Program-made: the position numbers and the translations under genes
Notes under the pieces: model-generated
The model's input: the letters and a program-made list of their open reading frames with translations, nothing else
Database searches by the model: none
What the model was told of the DNA's origin: nothing
Shown: positions 39,754-40,514 of the stretch, one piece after another
Layout of the letters: every line of letters starts with the position of its first letter
Position numbering within the stretch: position 1 is the first letter of the stretch
DNA from: a virus
Length of the DNA: 40,514 nt
Reading direction: 5' to 3' (one strand)
Virus record (IMG/VR): IMGVR_UViG_3300050343_000076
Span: 1 to 40,514 of that record

Positions 39754-40134
39754 TTATTTAGACCAAGATTTCATCTCAGCTTTAGTCTCTTTAATGCTAG
39801 GCACACCATCTAACTTAGCGATTGTATCAGTCCCTAACGCCTTGATAAGAGCCTTAGAGAGCGTACCATCTTGATTGAGCTTATAAGTACCTTTCTTAAG
39901 AGCTTGAGGGTTATTAAGCACCAAACTCTTGAACTGCATATAAGCATTGTAATTAGTAAGAGGCTCTTTATGTAATACTTTCCTATTACCAAAACCATCT
40001 ACAATTTTACAAATGTAGAATGCACTCTTACCATCACGTGATAACTTACCTGTAACTCTCTTGATGCCCATGTAATCGGTTTCCCCAATTCCATTGATAT
40101 CATAGTCTTTATCATTATTTTTGTAACCAGCCAT
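39754..40134 (-). CDS. Unknown small protein, single-gene transcript
   Basis: 126 residues with AAAGGAT upstream. A Tyr/Asp/Asn-rich N-terminus is followed by a beta-rich part with an Lys-rich strand (GIKRVTGKLSRDGKSAFYICK) and a C-terminal half with helices and Lys-rich ends. Not recognised. It has its own terminator and lies at the right end, nearest the genome end control region, so it may be the first leftward gene expressed. Confidence 0.65.
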   Translation of the reverse strand: MAGYKNNDKDYDINGIGETDYMGIKRVTGKLSRDGKSAFYICKIVDGFGNRKVLHKEPLTNYNAYMQFKSLVLNNPQALKKGTYKLNQDGTLSKALIKALGTDTIAKLDGVPSIKETKAEMKSWSK

Positions 40135-40514
40135 AATTTTTTATCCTTTCTTTATAACTAATTTTACAACACCTGCTAGAGCATGTTTGTCAAGTCTTGC
40201 TAAGTCCTTTCTCTGCGTAGCAGTTATACGTGTCTTACAACAATTTACTAATATGCTAGAAAGCTAAGTTGAAATTGAACATATCCACATTCTAAAGAGC
40301 TTGAGCTACGTTACTTGCCTGTCGTAAGACCTAAAGGAATGTTTAACGTACTATGTATGGTATTGACTTAAAGCAGTCCGTATATCCTACAATGTTCTAC
40401 AAATCCTAACAAAGACACTAAGAGCCACGCATAATATATTATAACCTACAACCACTCTGCACCGTGCGCGTACGCATATGCATACGGTGTCAATCTGGGG
40501 TAGGGGTAGTATAT
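40135..40514. other. Non-coding right-end region
   Basis: No gene on either strand. On the minus strand it carries a TATAAT (40443-40438) inside the palindrome ATAATATATTAT, a TTGACA at 40493-40488 without a matching -10, another TTGACA near 40173, and the operator-like site at 40470-40485. Taken with the non-coding left end it would make a divergent control region if the genome circularises. Confidence 0.45.
40470..40485. promoter_or_regulatory. Operator-like site 3
   Basis: GTACGCATATGCATAC, palindromic except for one symmetric pair, with the same GTACGCATAT core as sites 1 and 2. It lies inside a larger CACCGT...ACGGTG inverted repeat (40460-40465 with 40484-40489) and beside a leftward TTGACA. 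Confidence 0.45.

Overview
The window reads as a nearly or fully complete, AT-rich tailed-phage genome of about 40 kb. It looks like a marine, probably podovirus-like phage. Rightward late genes fill roughly 472-30713: terminase, portal, very large virion proteins, scaffold, SU10-type capsid, connector, tail, adhesin-like and lysis genes. Leftward genes fill roughly 30772-40134: regulation, recombination and many small zinc-ribbon proteins. The two halves converge on a strong hairpin terminator at 30721-30769. No tape measure, sheath, integrase, DNA polymerase, primase, helicase or RNA polymerase gene is visible, so the phage probably leans on host replication and transcription or the missing genes lie outside the window.

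The host is not proven. A marine low-GC actinobacterium is a reasonable guess. The hints are three starts with a -10 hexamer exactly 6 nt before the ATG (leaderless geometry), a Thr-rich plus poly-Pro exported protein, and an r1t-like holin candidate. None of these is decisive.

Layout. 1-471: non-coding left end. 472-1288: a PD-(D/E)XK nuclease-like protein and a SET-domain protein. 1275-1681: divergent zinc microproteins on a shared palindromic -10. 1626-2615: five small very basic proteins. 2609-6811: terminase large subunit with fused zinc knuckle and helix-turn-helix, portal, and two small proteins. 6813-13548: a ~2244-residue virion protein interrupted by three frame breaks. 13548-18088: four large virion proteins of unknown role. 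18266-19883: scaffold and major capsid behind a structured leader. 19949-25924: decoration, connector, beta-propeller tail protein, small fibre proteins, Gly-rich adhesin and Trp-rich protein. 25943-27404: two related marine-phage proteins. 27427-30713: lysis and envelope cassette with its own promoter, including an 18-residue CC-GGG-CC peptide and a 620-residue exported acidic protein.

Leftward strand, right to left. 40134-39754 is a single gene with its own terminator. Repeated promoters at 39409-39550 then feed a zinc-ribbon protein and a ~560-bp non-coding array of back-to-back stem-loops (38104-38667). An overlapping operon of eleven genes follows (38067-33205), ending in a CobS/MoxR-like AAA+ ATPase plus VWA protein pair and a textbook terminator. 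A second operon (33056-30772) has its own leaderless promoter and carries an HTH protein, a metallophosphoesterase, a zinc microprotein and a Rad52-like annealing protein. A palindromic motif with core GTACGCATAT recurs in three intergenic control regions of this half.

The most unusual items are the stem-loop array, the zinc microprotein set, the CC-GGG-CC peptide, the AAA+/VWA operon, and the triple frame break in the giant virion protein.
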